Of a stretch of 64,000 nucleotides of DNA, positions 17,410 to 26,268 are shown piece by piece. The notes under the pieces were generated by a model that saw only the letters and a program-made list of their open reading frames with translations, searched no databases and had not been told where the DNA came from. The stretch is taken from contig NZ_JBJHZZ010000004.1 of NCBI RefSeq assembly GCF_045310675.1, positions 62,001 to 126,000 on the forward strand, read 5' to 3'. Every line of letters begins with the position of its first letter. The stretch's first letter is position 1. Both the position numbers and the translations under genes were made by a program. Source of the DNA: Clostridium_AT stratigraminis. Its GTDB lineage: Bacteria; Bacillota; Clostridia; Clostridiales; Clostridiaceae.

Positions 17410-17484
17410 TTATTTTTTTTTTCTTATGAAAACTTTTAATATGGAAGCTATACATCTAGGCAGCTTTATAGCTACTATTTTCAT
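17410..17484 (-). CDS. spoVM: Stage V sporulation protein M (24 residues)
   Basis: A 24-codon gene starts at ATG 17484 after a very strong GGAGGGATATAA site. The peptide begins MKIVAIKLPRCIASIL and ends in a basic RKKK tail. It parallels B. subtilis SpoVM (26 residues, MKFYTIKLPK start) with the structurally critical Pro9 in place. SpoVM is an amphipathic helix that marks the curved forespore membrane and anchors SpoIVA for coat assembly. The position between thiN and rpmB is exactly that of B. subtilis spoVM, so the call is strong despite the size. A 53-residue membrane-protein gene lies 21 bases upstream and is probably cotranscribed. Confidence 0.9.
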   Translation of the reverse strand: MKIVAIKLPRCIASILKVFIRKKK

Positions 17485-17505
17485 TTATATCCCTCCAAAC
17501 CATTA

Positions 17506-17667
17506 TTAATGTTGGTTATCTATTATTCTCCAGCCGACGTATATAAGTCCACCGCCCACTGTAATCATCCATCCCCAAAAAGGTATAATAAAGGTAATTA
17601 TAATTCCAATACCTATAGAGGCTACTATCCACCCTATATTTTTCTTAAATCTTCGTTTTATTGACAA
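17506..17667 (-). CDS. 53-residue membrane protein upstream of spoVM
   Basis: The open frame starts with TTG at 17667, 7 bases after TGAGGT, and encodes a basic head (SIKRRFKKN) followed by two hydrophobic segments (about residues 11-29 and 31-46, the second containing WGWMITVGGG). It ends 21 bases before spoVM and shares its strand, so a sporulation link is likely by context. A TATAAT-like hexamer with an upstream TTGTCA lies in 17690-17720 but the spacing is not ideal. No family was recognised with certainty. Confidence 0.7.
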   Translation of the reverse strand: MSIKRRFKKNIGWIVASIGIGIIITFIIPFWGWMITVGGGLIYVGWRIIDNQH

Positions 17668-17804
17668 AGCGCATACCTCACCCTATTGCTTTGTTACTAT
17701 TATATGCTTAACTTAATATTTTGTGACAAAAATAAAACCTTTTTATACTAAATTAAAATTGATAAAAATTGAAGAATATTTTGCCTTGCATAGCTTTAAA
17801 TTAA

Positions 17805-17826
17805 AAAAATCCCCTAAGGGATTTTT
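17805..17826 (-). terminator. Terminator after thiN
   Basis: AAAAATCCC and GGGATTTTT (9 bp) with a 4-base loop lie 12 bases past the thiN stop and are T-rich on the minus strand. It closes the long rlmN-to-thiN gene block. Confidence 0.8.
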
Positions 17827-17837
17827 ATTAATATTTA

Positions 17838-18473
17838 TTAATCTTTACTTCTAAATAAAAGCAGATAACCACCTGAGAAGGTTATTGTAATTTCAGAATC
17901 TTTAAATTCATTAGATACTGTTAAAGAATCCCCTATGGATAATTCGTAGTTATTAAGTGGGTATCCAGCACCGTAAATTGTCAAATTCTTAATAGTAGAA
18001 TTATAGGCAAGCAGAGAAAATTTTTCTTTAGGCTTACCGGAAATTATAATGGGACTATTTAATAACTCTATATAGTTATTAGCATCTCTTATATAACCTT
18101 TTATATTGCTATTTAAGCATTTTAAAAGAAGACCAAAATTACCTAAGGTATGATCAAGTCTAGAGCCGGTACAGCCTAAAAATACAATTTTATCAACACC
18201 TAACTCTTTTGCCTTAAGTAATGCCAATTCAGAGTCTGTGCAGTCCTTAGCCACTGGATATCTTTCTATATTACAATTACTGCTTGATAAGTAATTAAAA
18301 GCATCTCTATTTATAGAATCAAAATCACCAATTAAATATTGAGGAGTAATATTATATCTTAACAGACAATCTGCACCGCTATCAGCACATATAATAAAGG
18401 CTGAACCATCTATTTCCTCTTTTAAAAGTTCTAAACTAGGAGGTGTACCTCCTGCAATTATTATGCATTTCAT
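17838..18473 (-). CDS. thiN: Thiamine pyrophosphokinase
   Basis: This enzyme transfers pyrophosphate from ATP to thiamine, giving the active cofactor. The 211-residue protein contains ICADSGADCLL, YLIGDFDSI and the GCTGSRLDHTLGN segment of the family. The start is one base from the rpe stop. It is the last gene of the prkC-rsgA-rpe-thiN run, as in B. subtilis. Confidence 0.94.
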   Translation of the reverse strand: MKCIIIAGGTPPSLELLKEEIDGSAFIICADSGADCLLRYNITPQYLIGDFDSINRDAFNYLSSSNCNIERYPVAKDCTDSELALLKAKELGVDKIVFLGCTGSRLDHTLGNFGLLLKCLNSNIKGYIRDANNYIELLNSPIIISGKPKEKFSLLAYNSTIKNLTIYGAGYPLNNYELSIGDSLTVSNEFKDSEITITFSGGYLLLFRSKD

Positions 18474-18474
18474 T

Positions 18475-19125
18475 TTACAATCCGCTTCTTAAGTCTAAAA
18501 TATTTTCTTTAATAGTATGATTTTTAAAGACTGCAGAGCCTGCTACTATAACATTTGCACCACTTTGTACTATTTGGCCAATATTATTTTTATCTATTCC
18601 ACCATCTACTTCTATTAAAAACTCTGAATTATTAGAATTAGCCATTTCTCTTAGTTCCTTTATTTTATCCTTGCTGTAATCTATAAATTTCTGACCGCCA
18701 AATCCAGGGTTAACACTCATAATAAGTACCATATCCAATTCTTTTAAAATATCTTTAATATTAGAAACTGGAGTACCTGGATTAAGTGCAACTGCTGCCT
18801 TAACATTAAAACTTTTTATATAATTTATTGTTCGATCAATATGTTTATCTGCTTCGTAATGAACAGTAATAATATCTGCTCCAGCCTTTACAAAGTCTTC
18901 AATATACCTTGAAGGCTCTTCAATCATAAGGTGGACATCAAAGGGAAGCCTGGAATATTTTTTTATGCTTTTAATTACAGGTGGTCCAAAAGTAATATTG
19001 GGTACGAACTTACCATCCATGACATCTATATGTATAAAATCTGCTCCATACTTTTCTAGTTCACTAACTTCGCTGCCCAGTATTGAGAAGTCTGCTGAAA
19101 GTATAGAGGGTGCTATTTTAATCAT
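18475..19125 (-). CDS. rpe: Ribulose-phosphate 3-epimerase
   Basis: Rpe interconverts ribulose 5-phosphate and xylulose 5-phosphate in the pentose phosphate pathway. The 216-residue TIM-barrel protein has IAPSILSADF at the start, HIDVMDGKFVPNIT, VHLMIEEP, VNPGFGGQKFI and EVDGGI, covering the metal and substrate residues. It overlaps the rsgA stop by 4 bases (ATGA), so translation is coupled. Confidence 0.97.
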   Translation of the reverse strand: MIKIAPSILSADFSILGSEVSELEKYGADFIHIDVMDGKFVPNITFGPPVIKSIKKYSRLPFDVHLMIEEPSRYIEDFVKAGADIITVHYEADKHIDRTINYIKSFNVKAAVALNPGTPVSNIKDILKELDMVLIMSVNPGFGGQKFIDYSKDKIKELREMANSNNSEFLIEVDGGIDKNNIGQIVQSGANVIVAGSAVFKNHTIKENILDLRSGL

Positions 19126-19988
19126 CTTTTTATCCTCCCCTGCATTAATTCTTCAAGTATTTTAATGTAAAAATTGTAACGAATATCATTTATTTTATTC
19201 TCTTTTACAGCTTCTTTTACGGAGCAAGAAGGCTCTTTGTAATGAAGACAGCCTGTAAATTTACAGGTATCTTTATAGACTCTAAATTCAGGAAAAAAAT
19301 TCTGAAGCTTATCTTTTTCAATATCAATAATTTCAAGGGAAGAAAAGCCCGGCGTATCTACTATAAAACCTTGCTTACATTCGATTAATTCGCTATGCCT
19401 TGTAGTATGTTTACCCCTGCTAGATTTTTCACTTATGTTTCCTGTTTCCATAAGTTCTCTTCCAATAAGTTTATTACACAAAGTGGATTTGCCTACTCCA
19501 GAAGGACCACAAAATACAGTAATGTTATTAGAAAGCTTCTCTTTTAAAAGCTCTATTCCAATGCCATTTTTAGCATTTAAGTAAATACAATCGTAGCCAG
19601 CATTAATATACATATGAAAAATATCTTCATATTCCTTTAAATCAACTAAATCAATTTTATTAAAGCAAATAACTACCTCTAAATTGTTTTTTTCACATTG
19701 CAATAAAAACTTATTTAAGAGCTCTAAGTTAAGTTCAGGATTCTTAAAGGTAAAAACAACAAAGGCTTGAGAGACATTTGCAACACTTGGTCTTAGAAGT
19801 TCACTAGATCTTTCATATATCTTTTCTATAACCCCTTTATTGTTTTTTACGGTTATGTCAACCTTATCTCCAACCATTGGGGTAAGTTCATTAAATCTGA
19901 ACTTACCCCTTGCCTTACATTCAATAACATCATCTTGAGCTTTAATATAATAAAATCCACCAATTCCTTTTACTATAGTTCCGTCCAT
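19122..19988 (-). CDS. rsgA: Small-subunit ribosome-maturation GTPase RsgA
   Basis: RsgA is a circularly permuted GTPase that checks late 30S assembly. The 288-residue protein has an N-terminal OB fold, the NKID motif (FNKIDLVD) before the Walker A motif GPSGVGKST, VDTPGFSS, and the C-terminal zinc site in the CKFTGCLHYKEPSC region. It lies between prkC and rpe; PrkC is known to phosphorylate this protein in B. subtilis. Confidence 0.97.
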   Translation of the reverse strand: MDGTIVKGIGGFYYIKAQDDVIECKARGKFRFNELTPMVGDKVDITVKNNKGVIEKIYERSSELLRPSVANVSQAFVVFTFKNPELNLELLNKFLLQCEKNNLEVVICFNKIDLVDLKEYEDIFHMYINAGYDCIYLNAKNGIGIELLKEKLSNNITVFCGPSGVGKSTLCNKLIGRELMETGNISEKSSRGKHTTRHSELIECKQGFIVDTPGFSSLEIIDIEKDKLQNFFPEFRVYKDTCKFTGCLHYKEPSCSVKEAVKENKINDIRYNFYIKILEELMQGRIKR

Positions 19989-19999
19989 AGTATCTCCTT

Positions 20000-21676
20000 T
20001 TATGCTCCAGCTTCTGTAAATACGTAATAACTAACATCTACTACGGTTCCTTGTTTAACTTGGCTCTTAGCTGTAAGTGATTGGGTTGCTACTTTACCAT
20101 CTAAAGCTTTGTTATCTGTTTGAATTACTATTAGATTTCCAATTTTAAGATTAGAATTTGTTAATAGTGTCTTTGCCTGCTCTAATGTAGCATTAGTTAG
20201 GTCTGGAACTATACTATATTTAATTTCTGGTCCGTAACTAACCACTAAATCAATTGTTGTTCCGGCAGTTGCAGGTGTATCTTTAGTTGGGGTCTGGCTT
20301 ATTACATTATCCTTTGGTACAATATCATCAAATTTATGATCTACCTTACCAAGTTTAAAACCATTATTTGTAATCATAGCTGTAGCAGATGCAATATCAA
20401 TATTGTAGAGGTCAGGAACAGTATTAGTGGCTGGTCCTGAGCTTATATAAACTCTAACATTTTGATTTGTTTTTATTGTACTACCTTCATCTGGAGAACA
20501 TGCTATTACTGTACCAGCTGGTTTATCGCTTTGTTGTCTCCCAGCATCTACAAATTTTAAGTTGTTTGCCTTAACAGCATTTTGAGCGTCAGCTTCACTA
20601 AGCCCAATAATTTTTGGTACTGTTGTATCACTACTTATTAGTGATGGTTTCTGACTCATATACCATCCAGCAAATACACCAACTGCAATGACTAAAGCCG
20701 CTAAGGGTATAAGTATTGCAGCAAGTTTTTTCTTATTTGATTTAGTGCCTATTTCTTCCTCATCTTCATCGTATTCTTCATCTTTATTGTCACTTACTGG
20801 TGCCATAACCTTAGTGTATTCATCCTCAGTACTGTTAAACTCCACCTTGTAATGTGTATTATTTTTTATTCTCTGCAAATCTAAAAGCATGTCTTTAATG
20901 TTTTGGTATCTGCCAATTGGTTCTTTTTCCATTGCCTTTAATATTAAATTATTTAGTCCATCAGGAATATTACTGTTTAAATAAACTGGAGGTACAACAG
21001 GCTCCTGCAGATGTTTCAATGCAACTGATACTGGACTTTCAGCATCATAGGGAACCCTGCCAGTTACCATTTCATACAATACTATTCCAAGCGAATAAAT
21101 ATCAGTTCTTCCATCGACAACAGAACCTTTAGCTTGTTCGGGAGAGAAATAATGGGCAGAGCCTATTACCTTATTTGTATTAGTAATTGTAACAGAATTT
21201 GTAGCCTTAGCTATACCAAAGTCAGTAACTTTAACTAAGCCATCATCTGTAACTAAAATATTCTGAGGCTTTATATCTCTATGTATAATGTTATTTTTAT
21301 GGGCACATTCTAAGGCCTTTGCTATTTGAATGCCGAAATCTAAGGCTCTATTGTAATCTAACTTTCCATTTTGAATAATGAGCTCTTTTAAAGTTCTGCC
21401 ATTTACATATTCCATAATAATATAATTTACATTTTCCTCAGAGCCTACATCAAATATGTTTACAATATTACTATGAGAAATACTGCCTGCTGCAGCTGCT
21501 TCAGCTTTGAATTTTACTACAAATTCTGTATTTTTCGCAAACTCATTTTTTAAAACCTTAACAGCAACAAATCTATTCAGCAAATGATCCTTAGCCTTAT
21601 ATACCTTAGCCATTCCGCCTTCGCCAATTTTTTCTAAAATTTCATATCTATTATTTAGTAAAGTCCCTACCATCAT
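20000..21676 (-). CDS. prkC: Ser/Thr protein kinase with PASTA domains
   Basis: This membrane kinase senses cell-wall muropeptides and drives growth and spore germination responses. The protein of about 558 residues has a kinase domain (GEGGMAKVYKA loop, HRDIKPQNIL catalytic loop, DFGIAKA), an acidic linker and one membrane segment near residues 320-340. Three extracellular PASTA repeats follow, and the C-terminal repeat ends at the stop. AAGGAG supports ATG 21676. The frame stays open upstream to 21691, and the start overlaps prpC by 26 bases. Confidence 0.95.
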   Translation of the reverse strand: MMVGTLLNNRYEILEKIGEGGMAKVYKAKDHLLNRFVAVKVLKNEFAKNTEFVVKFKAEAAAAGSISHSNIVNIFDVGSEENVNYIIMEYVNGRTLKELIIQNGKLDYNRALDFGIQIAKALECAHKNNIIHRDIKPQNILVTDDGLVKVTDFGIAKATNSVTITNTNKVIGSAHYFSPEQAKGSVVDGRTDIYSLGIVLYEMVTGRVPYDAESPVSVALKHLQEPVVPPVYLNSNIPDGLNNLILKAMEKEPIGRYQNIKDMLLDLQRIKNNTHYKVEFNSTEDEYTKVMAPVSDNKDEEYDEDEEEIGTKSNKKKLAAILIPLAALVIAVGVFAGWYMSQKPSLISSDTTVPKIIGLSEADAQNAVKANNLKFVDAGRQQSDKPAGTVIACSPDEGSTIKTNQNVRVYISSGPATNTVPDLYNIDIASATAMITNNGFKLGKVDHKFDDIVPKDNVISQTPTKDTPATAGTTIDLVVSYGPEIKYSIVPDLTNATLEQAKTLLTNSNLKIGNLIVIQTDNKALDGKVATQSLTAKSQVKQGTVVDVSYYVFTEAGA

Positions 21677-22391
21677 TGCACTCTCCTTCAAATATAATCA
21701 CACTAATATTGTCTCTTCCACCGCGCTCTTTGCTTAACTCTATTAACTTAAGACAAGAGGTTTCACAGTCATTATCAATTATAATTTGGTAGACTTCCTC
21801 TTTTGTTAATGAGTTAGTTAATCCATCAGTACACAGCATAACCTTGGATACACTCCTTAGGTCAGTTGAGAAAATATCAATTTCAACATTCGCAGTTGTT
21901 CCCAGAGCTCTGGTTATTACATTTTTGTTGGGATGAATTGCAGCTTCCTCTTCTGTAATAGAACCATTATCTACAAGTTCTTGTACAAGAGAGTGATCAT
22001 TAGTTATTTGATGAAAATTATCATTTTCTAAAATATAGCACCTGCTGTCTCCTACATTTGCAACAACCATTTTATTACCAGTAATCAAGCAGGCAGTAAT
22101 TGTAGTACCCATACCTTTAAGTGCAAGATCAGTATTAGAAACCTCATATATTTTATTGTTAGAAGCTTCTATGGCTTGTTTTAGTAAAATATCTATTTGT
22201 TCGTTAAGTCTAGCGGAAAATACAAATTCAATAGTATTTTCCACGGCTATTTTACTGGCAATTTCTCCAGCATTATGTCCACCCATACCGTCAGCTACAA
22301 CATAAAGTTTTTTATTAGAATCTTCATGAAAACCTATATAGTCTTCATTGACTTTTCTAACATTCCCTATGTCTGAAAGCATGCCAATCAT
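21651..22391 (-). CDS. prpC: PP2C-type protein phosphatase (Stp1)
   Basis: This 246-residue phosphatase removes phosphates added by PrkC. The metal-binding motifs are present: KVNEDYIG, VADGMGGHNAGE, VGDSRCYI, LCTDGLTN and GGRDNISVI. It is coupled to prkC by overlap and lies 5 bases after rlmN. The kinase-phosphatase pair in one transcript is the standard Firmicutes arrangement. Confidence 0.96.
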   Translation of the reverse strand: MIGMLSDIGNVRKVNEDYIGFHEDSNKKLYVVADGMGGHNAGEIASKIAVENTIEFVFSARLNEQIDILLKQAIEASNNKIYEVSNTDLALKGMGTTITACLITGNKMVVANVGDSRCYILENDNFHQITNDHSLVQELVDNGSITEEEAAIHPNKNVITRALGTTANVEIDIFSTDLRSVSKVMLCTDGLTNSLTKEEVYQIIIDNDCETSCLKLIELSKERGGRDNISVIIFEGECNDGRDFTK

Positions 22392-22396
22392 TTATT

Positions 22397-23437
22397 TCAC
22401 TCCTTTACTGAGCTATTACTTTGTATAAAACTTCTTCTAAGCTGACCACATGCAGCATTGATATCAGAGCCCATTTCCCTTCTAATTGTAGTTTCTATAC
22501 CATATTCCTCCAAAGTATTTTGAAACTTATAAATCTGCTCATCTGTAGACTTTTTAAAGTTATTTTCAGCTACTTCATTTACAGGGATTAAATTGACATG
22601 ACATAACATACCCTTTAATAACTTGCCAAGTTCTTCTGCATTTTCTTTTTTATCATTAGTATTAAAAACCAAGGCATATTCAAATGTAATTCTCCTATTG
22701 GTTTCTTTAATATATGCCTTGCAAGCTTTAATTAATTCTTCTATAGAATATAGATTTGCAATTGGCATCATAGACCTTCTAAGGTCATCATTTGGTGAGT
22801 GTAAAGATATTGCTAGAGTTATTTGCAGCCTGAGTTTTGATAGCTCATAAATTTTAGGAACAATTCCACAGGTGGAAAGTGTAATGTGCCTTTGTCCTAT
22901 ATTAAAACCATAATCTGCATTGGCTAAATTAATAAACTTAACTACATTATTATAATTATCTAAAGGTTCTCCGCTTCCCATAAGAACTATGTTTGAAATT
23001 CTTTCATTAATATAGTTTTGTGCAACGAGAATCTCAGCTAAAATCTCACCAGAACTTAGGTTTCTTACAATACCACCAAGGGTTGAGGCACAAAATTTAC
23101 AGCCCATTTTGCAGCCTATTTGAGTAGATACACAAATGGAATTGCCATAATTATATTTCATTACAACCGTTTCAATTATATTGCCGTCTCTGTAGCTTAA
23201 AAGAAACTTGTAAGTTTCATCTTCACTTTTTAATACATGGACAATACTAGGAAGTTCAATATAAAAAGCATTGCTTAGTTTCTCAATTATAGCTTTCGGA
23301 AGGTTATTCATTTCACTAAATTCAGATAGACCTTTGTATAACCACTGAAAAACCTGCTTAGCTCTAAATTCACTTTCATTATTTTCTTTCATCCAAAGCT
23401 TAAGCTCTGGCAAATCATAATCTAAAATATTTTTCAT
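22397..23437 (-). CDS. rlmN: 23S rRNA (A2503-C2) / tRNA (A37-C2) methyltransferase
   Basis: RlmN is a radical SAM methylase acting on A2503 of 23S rRNA and A37 of some tRNAs. The 346-residue protein has the cluster motif CKMGCKFCAS, the GSGEPLDNY segment, and the C-terminal active cysteine in DINAACGQL. The spacing to rsmB is 7 bases. Length is normal. Confidence 0.96.
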   Translation of the reverse strand: MKNILDYDLPELKLWMKENNESEFRAKQVFQWLYKGLSEFSEMNNLPKAIIEKLSNAFYIELPSIVHVLKSEDETYKFLLSYRDGNIIETVVMKYNYGNSICVSTQIGCKMGCKFCASTLGGIVRNLSSGEILAEILVAQNYINERISNIVLMGSGEPLDNYNNVVKFINLANADYGFNIGQRHITLSTCGIVPKIYELSKLRLQITLAISLHSPNDDLRRSMMPIANLYSIEELIKACKAYIKETNRRITFEYALVFNTNDKKENAEELGKLLKGMLCHVNLIPVNEVAENNFKKSTDEQIYKFQNTLEEYGIETTIRREMGSDINAACGQLRRSFIQSNSSVKE

Positions 23438-23444
23438 AAAACAC

Positions 23445-24773
23445 CTACTCTATTTTGTATAATTTAGCAATAAAAAATCCGTCCATGTTCTCATTGGGTA
23501 GAATAGTAACCCCAAAATCACTATAACATATATTTACGGCATTTCCAAAGAAAATTCTATCAATAGCAAAATTTTTATTATTAGATAAAAACCATTTAAT
23601 GTTTTCTTCATTTTCTTTCTTATTTAAGGTACAGGTTGAGTATAAAATATAACCCCCATTTTTTACGTATAAAGCGGCATTTTTCATTATTTTTCTTTGA
23701 ATAGCTATTAAGCTAGTTAATTCAGCTTCATTCTTAGTCCATTTAATTTCAGGTTTCTTTCTAATAATGCCAAAACCAGAACATGGAACATCAATAAGCA
23801 CTCTATCACCCAAATCTTTTAAAGCTTCATTATAAACTGCTGCATCTAAAGCTGAACATTCAATATTAGTAATTCCAAGTCTTTTAGCATTCTGCTGTAT
23901 AAGGGCAAGTTTATCCTTATGAATATCAAAGGCATAAACCCTACCGGTATTATTCATTATCTCAGATATATGTGTAGTTTTACCGCCTGGAGCACTGCAT
24001 AAATCCAAAACTGTCATATTCTCCCTAAGTGACATTAAAGGTGCAACTAGCATAGCACTTTCATCCTGAACTGTTGCCATGCCGCTTAAAAAAAGAGGAT
24101 TATTTTCTATGCTTTTGCCTTTAATTATTCTTATTGCTTCCGGGCAAACATTGCCTTCTTCAATTTCATATCCGTAAGAATTAAGATCTTTAATTGCATT
24201 TTCATAATTGGTCCTAATATTATTTACCCTAAGTGTAATACTTGGTACCTTATTTAGACCCTTCATTATATTTTCAGCTGTAACCATTCCGTACTGTTTA
24301 ATTAAAAGCTTTACCATCCAAGGCTCAAAGGAATAATTAAAGCATAATGTCTCTAAATTATTACTTTCATTTATATACGAGCTGTCCTCACTTCTTAAAT
24401 AATTTCTAAGCACTCCGTTTACAACTTTAGAGGAGCTTAAGGACCTATATTTTTTAGTAAGCTCCACAGCTTCATTAACAGCAGCGAATTGTGGAATCTT
24501 CTCCAAGTATTTAATTTGATATATAGTAATTCTTAAAATATTTAAAAGAAAGCTGTCCTGCTTTTTTAAACCATTCTTTAAGAATTTACTTAATATTTTA
24601 TCTATAGTATATTTATATTTAATGGTTCCATAGACAATTTCAGTTACTAGGCCCTTATCTCTATTTTCTAGATCTGCCTTACTAAGGCTTTTGTTTAAGA
24701 CAATATTTGAATATCCGCCTTTATCAAATATACTTTGAAGAATATCTACTGCAACTTTTCTAGCGTTTTCCAT
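23445..24773 (-). CDS. rsmB: 16S rRNA (cytosine967-C5)-methyltransferase
   Basis: RsmB methylates C967 of 16S rRNA. The 442-residue protein has an N-terminal NusB-like RNA-binding domain (about residues 1-140) and a methylase domain with DLCSAPGGKTTHI, the DVPCSGFG motif and the STCT catalytic cysteine segment. The start follows AGGTAAAATA. It is separated from fmt by 71 bases with no visible terminator. Confidence 0.96.
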   Translation of the reverse strand: MENARKVAVDILQSIFDKGGYSNIVLNKSLSKADLENRDKGLVTEIVYGTIKYKYTIDKILSKFLKNGLKKQDSFLLNILRITIYQIKYLEKIPQFAAVNEAVELTKKYRSLSSSKVVNGVLRNYLRSEDSSYINESNNLETLCFNYSFEPWMVKLLIKQYGMVTAENIMKGLNKVPSITLRVNNIRTNYENAIKDLNSYGYEIEEGNVCPEAIRIIKGKSIENNPLFLSGMATVQDESAMLVAPLMSLRENMTVLDLCSAPGGKTTHISEIMNNTGRVYAFDIHKDKLALIQQNAKRLGITNIECSALDAAVYNEALKDLGDRVLIDVPCSGFGIIRKKPEIKWTKNEAELTSLIAIQRKIMKNAALYVKNGGYILYSTCTLNKKENEENIKWFLSNNKNFAIDRIFFGNAVNICYSDFGVTILPNENMDGFFIAKLYKIE

Positions 24774-24844
24774 TATTTTACCTCATTTTATTTTGTTAGT
24801 ATCATTAAAAACTACTAATACTTCAAAATAAATTAAACTATCCT

Positions 24845-25774
24845 TTATTTTAAAAATATATTTTCTTCTAGCTTATGACCTCGTATATACTCTTCCACTG
24901 ATAAGGGCTTTCCGCCAGGAAATTGAATTCGTTTTATGAGTATGCTGCCTACACCAGCGGCTACTTCAATTCCCTCTTTTGTTACGCTTATGATAAAGCC
25001 AGGCTTGTAGTTGTTGTTTGAAACTTTAACTTCAGCCTCATAGATTTTCATAGAATTATTTAAATAATCAGTATAAGCAGCAGGCAATGGGTTTAAGCCT
25101 CTAATTAAATTGTTAATTTCTATATTTGTCTTATTCCAATTTATTTTAGCTAGCTCCTTTGTAAGCATTGGAGCATAAGTGTTTTTTGAATGATCCTGCT
25201 TTTGAGGTATAAGTTTATTTGCTTTTACCTTTTCTATAGTCTCAAGAAGTAAATTAGCTCCATCCTCCATTAAAATATCATGAAGTTCGCCTGCTGTCAT
25301 ATCATTTTTTATAGGACACTCACTTTTAAGAAGCATATCACCTGTATCAAGCCCCACATCCATAAGCATAGTAGTGTTTCCGCTAATATTTTCACCATTT
25401 ATTACAGCCCAATTTATTGGAGCGGCACCTCTGTATTTAGGAAGCAGCGAAGCATGAAGATTTATGCAGCCATATTTCGGTATATCCAGAATTTTCTTTG
25501 GCAAAATTTGACCAAAGGCTACTACAATAATAAAATCTGGTTTTAGTTCTTTAATTGTTTCGATACTGATCCCATCGTTTCTTATTTTTTCGGGCTGATA
25601 AACAGGGATATTATATTTTATTGCCGTATCTTTAACAGGGGAAGTCCCAATTTTCTTACCCCTTCCCTTAGGCCTGTCTGGCTGGGTAAACACAGCTGTA
25701 ACATTATAATTTTCTATAAGTTTTTCTAAGGAAGGTACTGCAAACTCAGGAGTACCCATAAAGACAATGTTCAT
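24845..25774 (-). CDS. fmt: Methionyl-tRNA formyltransferase
   Basis: Fmt formylates initiator Met-tRNA. The 309-residue protein begins MNIVFMGTPEFAVPSL and contains the formyl-folate motif NLHASLLPKYRGAAPINWA with the catalytic Asn and His. The gene is 2 bases from def, so the enzyme that adds the formyl group and the one that removes it are co-expressed. Confidence 0.97.
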   Translation of the reverse strand: MNIVFMGTPEFAVPSLEKLIENYNVTAVFTQPDRPKGRGKKIGTSPVKDTAIKYNIPVYQPEKIRNDGISIETIKELKPDFIIVVAFGQILPKKILDIPKYGCINLHASLLPKYRGAAPINWAVINGENISGNTTMLMDVGLDTGDMLLKSECPIKNDMTAGELHDILMEDGANLLLETIEKVKANKLIPQKQDHSKNTYAPMLTKELAKINWNKTNIEINNLIRGLNPLPAAYTDYLNNSMKIYEAEVKVSNNNYKPGFIISVTKEGIEVAAGVGSILIKRIQFPGGKPLSVEEYIRGHKLEENIFLK

Positions 25775-25776
25775 TT

Positions 25777-26229
25777 TTATGCCTCGCTTTCTTTAATAAC
25801 CTTATCTACAAAAAGTACTCCATCTAAATGATCCATTTCATGACATATAGCCCTTGCAAAAAAGTCTGAAGCTTCTATAATAACCTCTTCACCCTTCTCA
25901 TTTAATGTTTTAACTTTAATTTTCTTTGGTCTTAATACTATTCCTTGTTCACCTGGAATACTTAAGCATCCTTCCTCGTCTATATCTTCTCCGACCGTTT
26001 CTAATATTACCGGATTAATTAAATAAACAGGACCTTCTCCAACATCAACAACAGCAAGTCTCTTTAGTATTCCTACTTGCGGTGCTGCAAGGCCAACCCC
26101 ATCAGCAGCATACATAGTCTCAAGCATGTCACTAAGAAGAATTCGTATTCTATCAGTAACTTCATCTACTGTTCTAGATTTTTTTCTTAAAATCTCATCA
26201 CCTATTTTTCTTATATTTCTTAAAGCCAT
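25777..26229 (-). CDS. def: Peptide deformylase
   Basis: Def removes the N-formyl group from new proteins. The 150-residue metalloenzyme has all three motifs: GVGLAAPQVG, EGCLSIPG and HEMDHLDG, providing the Cys and two His metal ligands. The start follows GGAGGTAATAAA. It is in an operon with fmt and priA. Confidence 0.97.
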   Translation of the reverse strand: MALRNIRKIGDEILRKKSRTVDEVTDRIRILLSDMLETMYAADGVGLAAPQVGILKRLAVVDVGEGPVYLINPVILETVGEDIDEEGCLSIPGEQGIVLRPKKIKVKTLNEKGEEVIIEASDFFARAICHEMDHLDGVLFVDKVIKESEA

Positions 26230-26268
26230 TTTATTACCTCCTTGTATTCCTTATTTACTCTACATAAA

